From contig NC_064651.1 in NCBI RefSeq assembly GCF_001723175.1, positions 1,674,001 through 1,738,000 of the forward strand: a stretch of DNA of 64,000 nucleotides, read 5' to 3'. The notes under the pieces were generated by a model. It was not told where the DNA came from and did no database searches. It was given only the letters and a program-made list of their open reading frames with translations. Source of the DNA: Penicillium oxalicum. Taxonomy: Eukaryota > Ascomycota > Eurotiomycetes > Eurotiales > Aspergillaceae. A program made the position numbers and the translations under genes. Positions 1 to 11,985 of the stretch are shown here, in pieces. Every line of letters begins with the position of its first letter. Position 1 is the stretch's first letter.

Positions 1-103
1 GTAATACATGGGGCATTCATGTGAGAATTCGCATTCTCGAGGTAGTACTGTCTCGATCTTCTGAAGATTGAATTCAGTGAGGCCAGCGTTTCTTTCAAAG
101 GAC

Positions 104-1770
104 TCAGGCCCATTTGCCAAGAAGACCCATCAGGATCAACCCCGTCACGAAAGCCGCCCCTCCTGTGAGGACTTTGCTCAAAGATGCATTGAGCATTTCT
201 CCACCTTCAATCACCCAGTCGCGAGCCCACATGTCGACCACGCCCACCCAAACAAGGATACCCGCCGAGAGAGCATCCAAGGTTCCGAGTGCAATCAGCG
301 TTCCCTTGGCATTGCCATTGAACGAGTGCAGGACACCCAACCCGATCGCCATTCCAATAGGGGTTATCAGAGCAAATGCCGCGGCCATGATGGCCTTGGA
401 TGGGAAGATGGGACCGGGCAGTGTCGCGATGCGAGCGCCCAGCGCGAGTCCTTCGAAAAATTGGTGGAAGATAATCACCACCAGCAGGGTCTTGTAGAAG
501 GAGTCGCCGGCAACTACCAGAGTCAGGCCGATCAAGATACTGTGGAACAAGACACCCGCTTCCATGACGAGAACGGAGAACTTGGTGGGTGGTCGGGTCG
601 GATGGCTAGAGCATCCGTGGCTGTGTCCCAGACGGAACAGCCCTGATTCCTGGGAGTGAGGAGCTTCAGGCCCACGAGAGGAATCGTCCTTGGACTGAGA
701 CTTATCCGACTCTGTTGGCACGACGTGGACATTGGATTCTCGGTTTCTCGTGATCCGATAACCGAAGTACTCCACGAGGAATGCCAGGAAGATTCCGGCC
801 ATGACAATGGCAGAGGTCGTGGCTTCGTAGCCGAGCTCACCGAGACACTCGTTGGAGAACATGAGTGATGAGTGAGTGTAAAGCTGTCAATGGACTTGTC
901 AGGATTATGTCTTGTAGATGCAGATTCTCGGAGGGTTAGCAGCTTACATGGACGAATGCGGTTGCAATGATAATTCCGGTTCCAAACTGCTTGATGATGG
1001 TTGAGACGACGGCATTGACTGATGCAGAAGGTAACCTTGACAGCAGAATTGGGGCGAAGACACCAATGGCACTCGTGATGAGGACAGCAAATAGCGTTCC
1101 GATTCGAAGAGGCACATCGTAGTCTCGAGTTTGAATGGAACAGGATTGGTGAGTCTCTTCGGACCCAGCACCCACACAATGCCTGCTCGTCGGAAAGGTC
1201 AGTTACTAGCCTTGGGTTTGTATTTTAGGGTTGAGTTTGCACTGACTCTACTCCGGCATGAAAGTGACAGTTTTTCTTTCCCGTTGCCTCGCTTCCGGCT
1301 GATGTATCATGTTGATGATCACTGCCCTCTTCGTGTTGATGGGTTTCCTCATCATTATGCTCGTGCTCGTGCTCATGTTCGCTATCGTGATCATGCCCCT
1401 CATGGTCCCCATCTCCTTCTGACGAGCTTGTCGCATTTTCTTTTGTGACAAGTACATCATCGCCCTGTTCATCCACGCAAAACCTGATTGGGGGCCTCGT
1501 CAGATAACAACTCTTTCCGCAGACCTCGTTGGATAGGGCTTACATATTGTCGCCATGCTCATGGCAGTCTGTGTATTGTGCTGGCGGCCCACTAGCAGGA
1601 ACAGAAGCTACTTGCACCAAGACTTCTTCACCTTGCTGATTGAAACAGAAGACGTCGGTTCCGTGGACATGACATCCTGTGATCGAGCTCGGAGCAGCAC
1701 TTGTCGTTGGAGTCGCCGCGTGTGCTTTGACCGCACACAGCGATATGATTAAAGTCCCGAGCAAATGCAT
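104..1770 (-). CDS. ZIP-family plasma-membrane zinc transporter
   Basis: Zinc importer of the ZIP (ZRT/IRT) family, 492 aa from four exons: 1544-1770, 1247-1483, 948-1182 and 104-883. The introns are 60-64 bp and splicing restores one frame. The ATG at 1770 opens a signal peptide (MHLLGTLIISLCAVKAHA). The extracellular N-terminus carries two copies of a Cys-His-x-His-Gly...Phe-Cys motif (about residues 33-52 and 69-88), then a His/Glu-rich stretch encoded by exon 2, then a CHFHAGVEHC motif made across the exon 2/3 junction. About eight TM segments follow. The ZIP signature is visible in the pair HSILIGLTL and HQFFEGLALGAR, with a His-rich loop (LGHSHGCSSHP) before them. Known: ZIP proteins import Zn2+ through the conserved His/Glu pore. 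Inferred: a high-affinity importer resembling Aspergillus ZrfC-type carriers with zinc-binding ectodomains. Iron or manganese transport is a less likely alternative. Confidence 0.9.
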
Positions 1771-4017
1771 CTTCCAAAGTGAAAATGACAGTGACTTTGT
1801 AGGATGAGTTTTGCAACGAGTGAGACTTGCCTGCCACAAGCACCTTTATGAATACCACAACAGAGAGTCTCGACGAGTACCCTGGAGGTGAGCATAGTGG
1901 AAATGTGTGATTGCCAAGCTGAACAGGTCCCCTCTCCCAGTGGACACGCCAAGGGCCATTGTGGTGCTCTAATCAAGAAATATTGCTCTCTATCGTGAAT
2001 GCTTGCACTGTTTTCGTTCTCACAAGGTCCTCGTTCCAAGCTTCTTGGCAGGGCTCCGCCGACCCTCTGAGCTTGGCATTGCGGGAGAGCTCTGGCTGTT
2101 TGGTCGAGACTTGATCCGAAATTCATTGGCGATGGCATGGATCTTGCTCTCAAGGTCCTTATATGACCCAGTCTTATTCTAAGCGAAGAAGAACTTGCCC
2201 GTTGAGGCCCGCGGTGGGTTTGACCACCATTCCATCTGGAGCATCTCGTCTCGGACGATTTCAGCAGCGGGCCGAGAAACGGCTCCCTTTTATCCGGTCA
2301 ATCTGATGCTCTGATCATTAAGGCGAACCGGATTGGCTGCTGTCAATCTTCCTGTGAACCAAGAGAATATGTCCCAATCAATTCTTTTCCAATAGGATCA
2401 AATGGTCATCTTGATGATCTCAGTAGTCATGCTTCCCGTGAATGTGATCGAGTTCCTGTCTGGACCCGATTCTTTGAAGTTCTTCATTTTTGCTGTAGAT
2501 ATGACCAAAGTACCATGCTCTTTGACGCTAAAAGGCGACCTCACTTCTTCAGAAGCCTCGGCGGATGAGATCCTCTATTGTGCCGACAGCGATCCAAATG
2601 ACAAAGACAGCTGAGCCTCAGGCATGCCACGAAGTCTGTGTACAAACCGTGCACTCCCGTGATCCGTCACGGGCTCGGATTCTCTTGCAGCCCACGAACA
2701 ATGCGACCGACACCACAACCTTTTGCCTTCATCACCCGGGATTCCTCCACTGCTACTTTCTCATATCTTCTTTCGGGGGGGGGGGAGGGGGGGGGAATAA
2801 TAATTCCTCCAAAATACTGGATGTGATCCTTCTTCATTCTGCAGGCCAGTGTATTCAGGCAGTGTCATTTTCCAACAGACCTTGTCTAGCTTGGACCGGC
2901 CGTTGACGGACCTTTCACAAGCTTCACACTTTATCATCAGAGACCCATCACCTTGAATCTTTGTCGCAATCTGCGACGGATTTCCCTCACGTTCTGCTGT
3001 CATCGGGGAACCGTGATCCTTACTTACTCTTATCGGAGTGGATACCCCTTATTTGCAAATAGACTGGACCAGTGGAACATTGAGGTGCAGATCACTAGGT
3101 CGATGGGTTCGCGGCCGATGTATTGAGACGCGAGGGGGGGGAAACGGGGGGCCCTGGGACGTCGTCGACTCTTTGATCCGATGCTTATCGTGAGTCCAGA
3201 CTCATGACAAACAATCAATTTGTTTACATCATTCCCCGGCAGGTACGAGTGACTTTTGTGAAGCAAGACGGGAGTCGAGGATTGAGTTTGTTTACTACAA
3301 ACAGTGCTCCGAATTTCTTCTCACCATTGTGATCATCTCGCTCGTGAGGGCGCCAGCCGGCCCCTCGGAAACAATGAGTCGAGGTAGCTTATCTGACCTG
3401 CGTGTCTCAGGGGCACAGAGAAAGAATGGCGTAAGGAGACACAGTGTATCAAGATTGTGGAATAATGACACTCTGAAATTTACACTCAAGAGTATGGCTG
3501 AGTATGCAGCAAGATTTCTAAGAACAGAAAGGGCGTGCAGTCCCTTTTGGGACAGATGAGGGCCAGCCACGAAGAGCCATCAACAGATACTTGCACCTTC
3601 CGGCCCAGAACCCGTGCAAATGAACCGGGACACGACAGGTTTAGTCTCAATAAGACTGGAAAATTGGGTTTCGTCATGCATTTCTCAAGCAGATCCCTCA
3701 ATCTCCTTAGTTCCAGTCAACTACAATGCTCTTTTGCCAAGTCGGCCGATGACAGTCCAAGGTTCAATGATCGGCGTCGATCACTCCGCCCATAAATATT
3801 CCACATTCTGTCATCACGCGTCGACCGTGTCGTACTGCACCACCCCCTTTCAAGGTGATTGAAACGTACATAGGCGGGGTCGTGTCCTACCCAGGCGCTC
3901 GCTCGCGGTGATTTTCTTAACCTTCGATCGACCCACGGCTATGGCTGTGATTCCACTCATTTGCAACTAACGAGGGAGCACATACTGGCGATCGTTGATG
4001 ATTGTCACATCTTCATC
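1771..4017. other. Intergenic region between divergent zinc transporter and MFS gene
   Basis: No coding frame here resembles a known protein. It holds the promoters of the two flanking divergent genes, the CAAGGTCC pair described separately, and an interrupted poly(G) tract at 2776-2795. The short open frames are not supported by codon pattern or splice logic. Confidence 0.6.
2023..2156. promoter_or_regulatory. Two CAAGGTCC sites upstream of the zinc transporter
   Basis: CAAGGT followed by CCT occurs at 2023 and again at 2151, about 255 and 380 bp before the transporter ATG (1770, minus strand). CAAGGT is the reported zinc-response motif of the Aspergillus ZafA/Zap1-type activator. A six-base motif is frequent by chance, so only the repeat of a longer shared word and the position next to a zinc transporter support it. 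Confidence 0.35.
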
Positions 4018-6277
4018 ATGCCAGGCCACATTCAATTTGCCGAGTCCGTTGCAGAGAAGAAAGATGCACGACTCTCGCGACGAGACACGAGAGACAGCTC
4101 GACGATCGACAAGGGGTCCATTCATCGACCATCATCTCCGGGAAGTGATATTGTCTATCTGACAGGATGGAGGCTCATCCTCACAGCAATAGGGTGCGTG
4201 TGAAAAAGACCAAGAGAAGCATCAACCCCAAAGATAATGTGCTGCCAGCGCCAAGAAGCAGGAACTGACGGCCAAACAGGCTTCTCATTGGTTTCTTCTT
4301 GTCAAACTTGGACGTGACCATCGTCAGTTCCTCCCTCACCAATATCACCGACAGCTTGGAAGGATTTGAGAAGCGAAGTTGGATCATTACCGGATACCTG
4401 GCCACATACACTGGTAAGGATGTGTCTTGTCTTGGTCTCTCCCTCTCTCGCAAACCTGAGCCTCCACGCCAGTACGGCGAGACCGTGTCAAGGAGCTCAA
4501 GGCTTCATTATACGGAGTTTCCCCCGATTTTTCGATGCTCATATTAAGCTTCCACAGGCTTTATGGCCATCTGGACCAAAGCGAGCGATATCATCGGACG
4601 CAAACATACCACCATTGCTGCACTCGTGATTCTGCTCGCTTTCTCTATTGGATGCGGTTGTGCGCAGACCGTGAACCAACTGTAAGGCCCAACCTTGACC
4701 AGCAAAGCTGTTCTATCTCTGAGTCTTTCCTCTTCTCTAGGATCGTTTTTCGAGCACTACAAGGCATCGGAGGAGCCGGAGCTTATGCACTAGCTATACT
4801 GTGCATTTATGAGATCGCTCCCAGGACGAAGCTCCCCACCTACAGTGCCATCATGTCATGCTGCCTGGCTCTGGCCTGCTTGATCGGCCCGATCGTTGGA
4901 GGAATCCTTGCAGAAGTCTCGGCTTGGAGATGGGTTTTCTTCATCAAGTACGCCTGGCAAATGCATCGAGGAGTTTTGTTTCGCGCCCCGTTTACTGACC
5001 GTCAATGGAAAAAAGTGTCCCCCTCTGCGCGATCGCCATCGTCATAGTACTTGTCGCAATGCCCAAGAACTTTGGCCTTGATCAGCACAAACCCTCATTC
5101 AGAACCAGGGCTTCCTATCGATCATTCGCTAATCTCGATCTCGTGGGGTCCCTTCTCATCATTATCGGCTCTTTCCTGATCGTCACGGTCTTTAACGAGA
5201 CCAATCTTGCATTCTCCTGGTCTTCGGGAGCCTCGATCGCCCTTCTGGTGCTGACGGGAATTTCATGGATCGCCTTCTTTGCTTGGGAAATTTACATCTC
5301 CGATATTCCCGGCAAAGATCCAATCTTCCCCAAACGTTGGTTCTTTGATAGGCCCTGGCTGGGAGTTCTCATGTTCGTCTGACAGCCCCTTTCCCCCCTC
5401 CCCTGTTTCCCCATCTTCTTCTTTTTTCTTCGGTTCATTTTCGTGGGAAATCTTGACTCCTAACGTGCCTCTAGAACATCCTTCGTGACGGGTGCACCGT
5501 TCAATGTGGTCTTGGTGTATGTTCCGCAACAAGCCCAGATTCTACTGAACAAATCACCACTGGATTCGGGTGTCTATCTCATTGGGTACTCGGCCGTGGC
5601 CGCCGCGGCCGCAGCGCTCGTCAATTTTATCAGTGCAAAGGGTCGCATCCCTTTCATCTATTCTCTCTTGGTGGGGTGCATAGTCCACACGGTCGGTGTG
5701 GGACTTCTTTCAACCATTGCCTCGTCCGAAGGCTTCCATGCCACAGATGTTGGTTACAGCGTGATAGCCGGAGTGGGGATCGGGATCATTCTGGGCGTTT
5801 TGATGCTCTGCACACCCTACATTGTCGAGGACAGGGATCTTGGTACGTCAGTTTCGTTTTTTTCTTCCCCTTGCCTTCCAATCCTCAAACCAGAGAGGAC
5901 AAAAAAGGAGACCTCATCACTAACAGACCACTTTGCAAATCTCAATAGCCATTGCAACTGGAGCTGTAGTTCAATTCCGATTCCTCGGCGGTGCCATCGG
6001 ACTTGCTATTGCCTCCAATATTCTCAACGGCCACCTGTCGAGTCACCTGCAGGGTGTATTCAAGCCCCACGACCTCCACATTCTACTGGAGAACGTGGAC
6101 ATGATCAAAGCACTGGGCCCGGCTTTACAAAAAGAGGTCAGGGACGTGATCGCGGCAAGTTACATGACACAACTTCGGGTGATGATTGGGTTTGCTGCCG
6201 CCCAGCTGCCCGCGGTGCTGTTTCTGTTGAGAAGAGGAAAGCGGCAATTGACGGCCGAGAGACTGGCCGCAGACTGA
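4018..6277 (+). CDS. MFS transporter, DHA2-like (14-TM) drug/toxin exporter
   Basis: Major-facilitator efflux pump, 564 aa from seven exons: 4018-4193, 4280-4413, 4558-4681, 4741-4947, 5016-5372, 5475-5842 and 5949-6277. Every junction has GT...AG and keeps the frame. Diagnostic segments, in order: a hydrophilic N-terminus; TM1 with the LDVTIV motif (Asp70) of 14-TM drug:proton antiporters; a loop GFMAIWTKASDIIGRK corresponding to MFS motif A; an RALQGIGGAGAY segment; and the antiporter motif C region LIGPIVGGILAE. The second half has further TM helices (GAPFNVVLVYVPQQAQ, GVGIGIILGVLMLC) and a final GFAAAQLPAVLFLL helix. Inferred: proton-coupled export of a toxic compound or metabolite at the plasma membrane. 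The substrate cannot be told from sequence. No secondary-metabolite core enzyme lies in the window, so it is not obviously part of a cluster. Confidence 0.88.
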
Positions 6278-9200
6278 GATGGATGTATGTAATTGTGCGA
6301 TCCCATCGATGGCCAGGCGTAATTTGAATCAAGGCATTTGATATTTGATTTGGCGGGCTTTTTACCGAGTTGTTTTGTTTTACTAGAGGGACAGTGAATA
6401 TTGGGATCTTTTTTTTTTCAATTCAGGCTCTTGAAAGTATCTTCGCACGGGCAGGGCTCACCTAATTGACATGTGTCGACACGATTTGACCTCGAATAAG
6501 CTCTGTTGATGTTTCTACCGAAGAAACCTCCACCAATCCAGTTTGACAGTTGTAAAAACACCCATCATCGAAGACGGAAGACCTACTACATGGACATTGC
6601 GGGGTGCTGGAAGGCTCGAGGATCCAGCCCCTAGGTACTGGTGCGTCCACTGTAGTCTCCCGAGTTCCTTGGAGCTTGAAAATGCCCGTGTGCTCGCAAG
6701 TAAGAAGGATCAATAGCAAACTTCAATTGCCCACCGACCAGCTTTACCCAGTAGTGGACTCTCAATCAATGCCCAGTGAGCAGATAGGTCTGCTATCTCT
6801 CTCCATAGGGCCGGAAAGACACTAACTTGTCCACCAGTGCTAGGTAGTATCTAGGTAGGTCCCAATGTTGTAGATTCCCACCTGTAGATTTCGCAATCAA
6901 ACAACTTACCGATTCGACTGTCCGCCCTTCACCTGCAATCGATGCATTGTACTGCAGATGCCCGGTCCCATCACGTTTGATTGTGTCAACTGCGCCGATT
7001 AGGTACGGACGCGCGGGGGGTGATACATGATACATACATAGGTACCCAGGCTAAGGTAGGTAGGTGGTCCAAGGTTCAGAAGCACGAATCGAATCAGACA
7101 TTAGAATGTCAAGTGTTTAATCCAGGGATCCACAACCTTGTAGTCGGCGCAATATAATGGGATTGATTGGTGGGGGGGGGTTCCTTTGGACTAGTGAGGG
7201 CGTTGTAACAAGACTAATTTTTTGTACAGGTGTGGAGTGGCGGGGGTTGCCTATTGCGTATGAGAGCACCGGGCTCTAGTTGGAGGCTAAGGCGTTTGAA
7301 AATCTAGGCACTGGTGGTCGAGGGACTTGGATCATATTGGTGTGTGTCGGGTCAATTGGAGTACATGATTCTGAAGGGTCAGATATGTGTTTGGTGGATG
7401 GTGGGTGGTCGGTTCTGATCGATGCAAAGGATATATATTGATCTTGGAGACGCACGCGGTCGAGCGTCTAAAGTAATACTGCACGTGGTTGTACTACCTT
7501 AGTATCTCCCCCATGACATCTTATCGGGCTACATTAAATCAAACTGTGTACAATGATTAGAGGCGCACAGTACCAAGTCCAATGGGAATAGGTGTAAAGA
7601 CAATCAACTTATCACATTGGAATTTATCCGAACTCTCGAACCTCTGCACGGTCCTATCTCAAAACCTTCCCATCCAATTCCATCTGACCTGCTCGTATGC
7701 TCGAGCCGCTCATAGCACGAGCATCTCATTCAAATTACCTATGATCAGCCTAGTATTTTCAGTCGGCTATGGTACCTACTTGATGACAAGGCTACATGCA
7801 CATGGAACCAACACCTAGATACGGATACGAATACTCACGAGATTCGAATCAACCAAATAGTACAAGCTCAACTTCGCCCCCCTCAACATGAATGATCCTA
7901 ATCAAAATGGGTCTGTGCCCAGTCCGCCCAGCCATTAGAATCCAATTACGGCCGAGGACCTGATAAGCCGGGGGGGGGCGACTTGAGCCTAGAATTCAAC
8001 GTGAACCTGACCCAAGGTTTTTCTTTTCCCCCGGGCGCAACATGAAAGGAAAAAGTCGAGAAAAGTCTAACCTAATGGGTGGGCATCCGCGGGGGCGAAT
8101 AAGATCCGGAGTGAGCGTGTTTAAGCGACGGACAAGCTCAGGTCAAGATTTCCCACGGAGCCGACTTCGCCTTGGACGGGTTGTGGTCTTTGGTTGTCTG
8201 GGCGGTTCAAGGGCCTTTTTATTTTTTATTTTTTTTTGGCTTCCTGTCTGATGCTTTTTGTTGAAATGGTGTTGGACTAATGATGAGGATGATACAGATC
8301 GTATATGATTCATTATTTTTTTTTTTTGGATTGAACAGAATAATAGTAGATTCATCGCCTGAGCAAGAGTATTATCATGATTGATTCTGCTGGAAAGTCG
8401 GAAGATCGAAAACAAATTAGCTTGGAATCTCAATGAGCCTTTGGTCGACGGCCATTGGGCCTCACGGTCGCCGAGGCCGGTGCTCGGAGCGTGGCAACTT
8501 TGTCTTAGTGTCCCTGCATCTGCATGGACCGGGGGGGGGGGGGGGGGGGGGCAGTCGCCTGTAAGAGGATCTTTTGGGACTGAGCTTACTCTAGTTGATG
8601 CAACCAACAATTTAGACTTGTTGACATACCAGGGGTGCTGGGAAGGACGTGAGGCCGATTGCATACTCGATGAGGTCGGACTCCAAGGGGGAGAGAAGGA
8701 CTACCCCTTCTTGGCGTAAAGGAATGTCGCCAAGCAAAAGCACCACTGCAGGTCTCCATGCAGTCGAGGGGGAGAATGGCCCCAATGAGAAAGAAAAAAA
8801 ATACCAATACGAGACACATGACAGAGAGAGGGCAGATGGTGCCGCAATTCAATTTACGCAACTCGACCGATGGATCTGAAGAGTCAAATGAATGTCGTAG
8901 TTTTTCAGCATTTTCCACGAGGTAACACAAAAAAGGGCCCGGCCAACTCGTGCGGATTGCAATTTCATTGCAATCCGTTCGAGCCTTGTTTCTCTCTCCC
9001 CCTCACGTTCTCAACCAGGAGGACCTCACCCACGGTCCTCAAAAGCCAAAAGCCATTGGGATCAAGATAAATGGACCTCATGGCGTGTTGCCAATGCCCA
9101 GGAGGAATTTTAGCGGGGAAGGGCCACTTCATGTTTCGGTGTGCTTGGCCGCTTTCGTCGTCTCGGCGGATGACTAGTCGGTTCACTGGCCCCGTTCGAC

Positions 9201-9516
9201 TGTCTACCCCCCCCCTGGGATGAAGAACACATTCCACAAGGACAAGACCTTGTTTGTATATAGGAGGGATTGCTCTGACTTGACTCTTTTCCTTCTTTGA
9301 GAAAGGAATGAAGTGAAGTGAATTGAAATCTCGGAGAACACACCCGACCGCGCCCCAGTCTACGCATCTGCTACAGACCAGACCTGCTTGCAACCCCTGA
9401 GAATCTATCCCCCAAGTGATTGTCGGGGTCAGTGTGAATCTACCTTTCCAACCCCCCTCCGTTTCTCTGCGCAAATTGAATCTCAGCGGCACGCGCAAAC
9501 GATCGCAAAGAACAAA
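6278..9516. other. Gene-poor intergenic stretch
   Basis: No supported gene in about 3.2 kb. Short runs of G (7172-7180, about 7970) and a 21-base G run at 8531-8551 are visible, with GGTAGGTAGGT-type simple motifs near 7060. A TATATAGG element near 9255 is suitably placed for the small gene that starts at 9517. The open frames are short, overlap on both strands and show no recognisable domain. Confidence 0.6.
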
Positions 9517-10035
9517 ATGGACTTGCATGGCCTCGGGGTGATGGGGGCCCAAGTGACCACATCCTTCAAGAACAATGAAGAGAAGATGTCGTCCGCCCCA
9601 ATAGTAGAGTCGACGGCGCTCTCTATCCAGTCAACTCCGACCAACACCGACCACCGCTGTCAGGACTTTGATCCCCACTTGGGCGCAAAGCCCTATTCAC
9701 CATTCTATCGCCACGGGTCACCGGCCGTCTCCCAAGAACAACTCACATTGGAGACCAAGACCACAGAGCGCGACTGTAGCACCCTCCGAGATATCGAGAG
9801 TCTCGGTGCATTTCCGACAAGAAATGAGTGTGCGCGACGCTCGAAGCTGTGGGAAGCAGAGAAGCCCCCCCGAACATGCCTACAGTCTTTATCACGACCG
9901 CAACGGATGGCGTTGAAAGCAGCCGTGGCCGTCGTCACGGTGGGCACAATGATCGGCATCGCTTTAGGAATCACGGCCGCCGTCGGGGGAGCATCCTGGA
10001 GACAGAGCACCCAGCAGGTGGCATTGGGTGGCTGA
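9517..10035 (+). CDS. Small single-TM protein, conserved-type hypothetical
   Basis: Single-exon frame, 172 aa. I start it at the ATG in AACAAAATGG (9517), which has A at -3 and G at +4, rather than at upstream non-ATG extensions. The first 130 residues are polar and disorder-like, with many Ser/Thr/Glu. One hydrophobic helix (about residues 133-158, VVTVGTMIGIALGITAAVGG) follows a short basic stretch (RPQRMALK), leaving a tail of about 14 residues. By the positive-inside rule the long N-terminus would be cytosolic and the protein tail-anchored-like. I recall similar short proteins ending in a Gly-rich helix in other Eurotiales, but know no function for them. The coding evidence is the uninterrupted frame plus this helix; expression is not demonstrated. 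Confidence 0.6.
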   Translation: MDLHGLGVMGAQVTTSFKNNEEKMSSAPIVESTALSIQSTPTNTDHRCQDFDPHLGAKPYSPFYRHGSPAVSQEQLTLETKTTERDCSTLRDIESLGAFPTRNECARRSKLWEAEKPPRTCLQSLSRPQRMALKAAVAVVTVGTMIGIALGITAAVGGASWRQSTQQVALGG

Positions 10036-11985
10036 GGTGTAAGTGCTGGAAAACCTCCGTGCTTCAGTGCGACGACCTGTGCGTGGGCTCGAGAAGATGA
10101 CTGATTCGCGGCAGCAGAGACTACTGGGCTGCAAGATACCTGTCCATCCGAGTAAATGTGCACGGGTTTCCAACCCTCACCTGCGCATGGTGTGCGGTAT
10201 GCAGCGAGAGAGAGGAGGCGAGTCCCGACCTGGTAGCGAGGTGGTGCTGGTAACAAGTACAGCGCGGGCGCTGTTCCACCCCCCCGTGGATGATGATTAT
10301 TATTGCGCCTCACATTCTCAGAGCTGGTTGAGTCGTCCCAACCAGCGCTTCGCACACATCACAGCTGGGCCCCGATAGATTCGGTGGCTGGAGCATGGGC
10401 TGTCGTGCGCCCTCCCCCCTGGGCCATCAACGCTGGTGCTCTCTGTCGATGAACTACCTAATCCACCCCGGAGGGTTTTGAGTGCATGTGCATCATGATT
10501 TTTTTTTCTCCCACACTCACACACATAAAAATGGTAGTGGTGCCTCTTTTCCAACGTATCCCCTCATCGCCCGTCTGATGGCAGGTGGTGTTCATGTAAC
10601 TCGTAACCTGGCGCGTCCGCATAGGCAAGTTGCGTTCAAATCCAGTGCTTATCGTACCCACCCAAGTCCCCACTGCAGGAACAACAACGGGCCGGACACG
10701 TGACTCCACCCGCACCTACAAAAAGGCCGCGAAAATTCCCAGGGTTCTGATTTCCTTTCCTCATCAAAAAAGCATCAGAGCCTGCCACGACCCTCGCTCG
10801 GTCCTTGTGACGAGCTTCACGGCGACGGGTTGCCTTCGGCCCTTCGGGGCTGATCGGCTCTGTAGAGTAACTTCCCCGATAGGAAGTTCGCCTCCCGTTG
10901 GGTCCTCTTCAGTGAGGGCGATGGGAGGGGAATGTCGAAGACGGGACACATCCCTTTTTAGTAGAGCACTTGTTTGACTGATGGCCAACAGCCAAAGTCC
11001 CCAGCGTACCATCCGTAATTGCGTAGACTGCGATAATCAGATCCGGCCTGCCGTTCAATGTCAGTGTCTTAATTTGGTATGGGGGACTTGCACACAGCCG
11101 TTGACCGAGCTGCTCGAGGCTGGTGAACAGCGCTCTCGGGGATTGACTGGGTTTCCTGAACGCATCCTGGTCGCGGCCTGCGAGAAAGGTGGAGCCAACA
11201 CGTTGAATCGCCTGCTCTCATGATCAAAGCAACCCTCGTTTGCATCTATTATCAGATGCGAGAACACCAGGTGATTGGCGTGTGGGACTGTATGGTCCTG
11301 GATGACAATGTTCGCGATTGAGTCCCAGGCATGACATCAATTCTCTGGCCGTCCTGAGAATGCCCGCACTACCTGCGATTGACTACGTGATGACGAAGTA
11401 TAATGAACCCTCAGCATGTCGAACTCAGGCACGAGGATTGCAGCCAAAAGGGAGAGGTTGTCAAGGCTGTCAACAGCCGGGATCGACAGGAGTAAAACCG
11501 ACTGGTATCCCCAGGTGGTAAGCTGTCCCGGGCCCTTGCAAATGCCACCTCCTGGGTGATCAGCGCCTCCTGGACGAGCTTGAGAATGCAACAACAACAA
11601 CGCTTTGTAGAAGGTGAACCGTCAGCGTGAACTGTGATGCGAGGGGCGTTTGTTGAGATCGTAACCTTGGGTTCCATTCTCTCTAACATTCTGGTAGTCA
11701 CAGATGGCATTGACATGTTGTCAAGGTCTCATCGTGAAATGGGAAGACCGACATTCCAACGCTCTGAATAGCCCAAGGGTTCACGAATGTCACTTATGAA
11801 AGGACCTATTAAAGCTCATCTGCAACCCTCTTCTTATAGTCAAGATCCAAAGTGCTCACGATTCGCATCACACTCATTTCTATCATAATCCTCCAAGCTC
11901 TCTGTTCTTGCTGCCACGCTTTGACTCGGCAGACCATTCACTCTCGACTTTCCAGTGTTATAAAACGATATCTCCTAATACCATA
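10036..11985. other. Intergenic stretch, no supported gene
   Basis: About 1.9 kb. Overlapping open frames on both strands (e.g. 9705-10355 minus, 10981-11223 plus) show no recognisable domain or consistent splice structure. The last 150 bp, which is C/T-rich and includes TATAAAACG near 11959, is the likely promoter/leader of the repeat surface protein starting at 11986. Confidence 0.55.

Noticed and set aside
8143..8664. 173-residue minus-strand frame across the G21 tract
   Set aside because: Contains poly-Pro from the G run and low-complexity Ser/Lys; looks like chance.
9705..10355. 216-residue minus-strand frame overlapping the small TM protein gene
   Set aside because: Antisense shadow of the 9517-10035 frame with no domain features.
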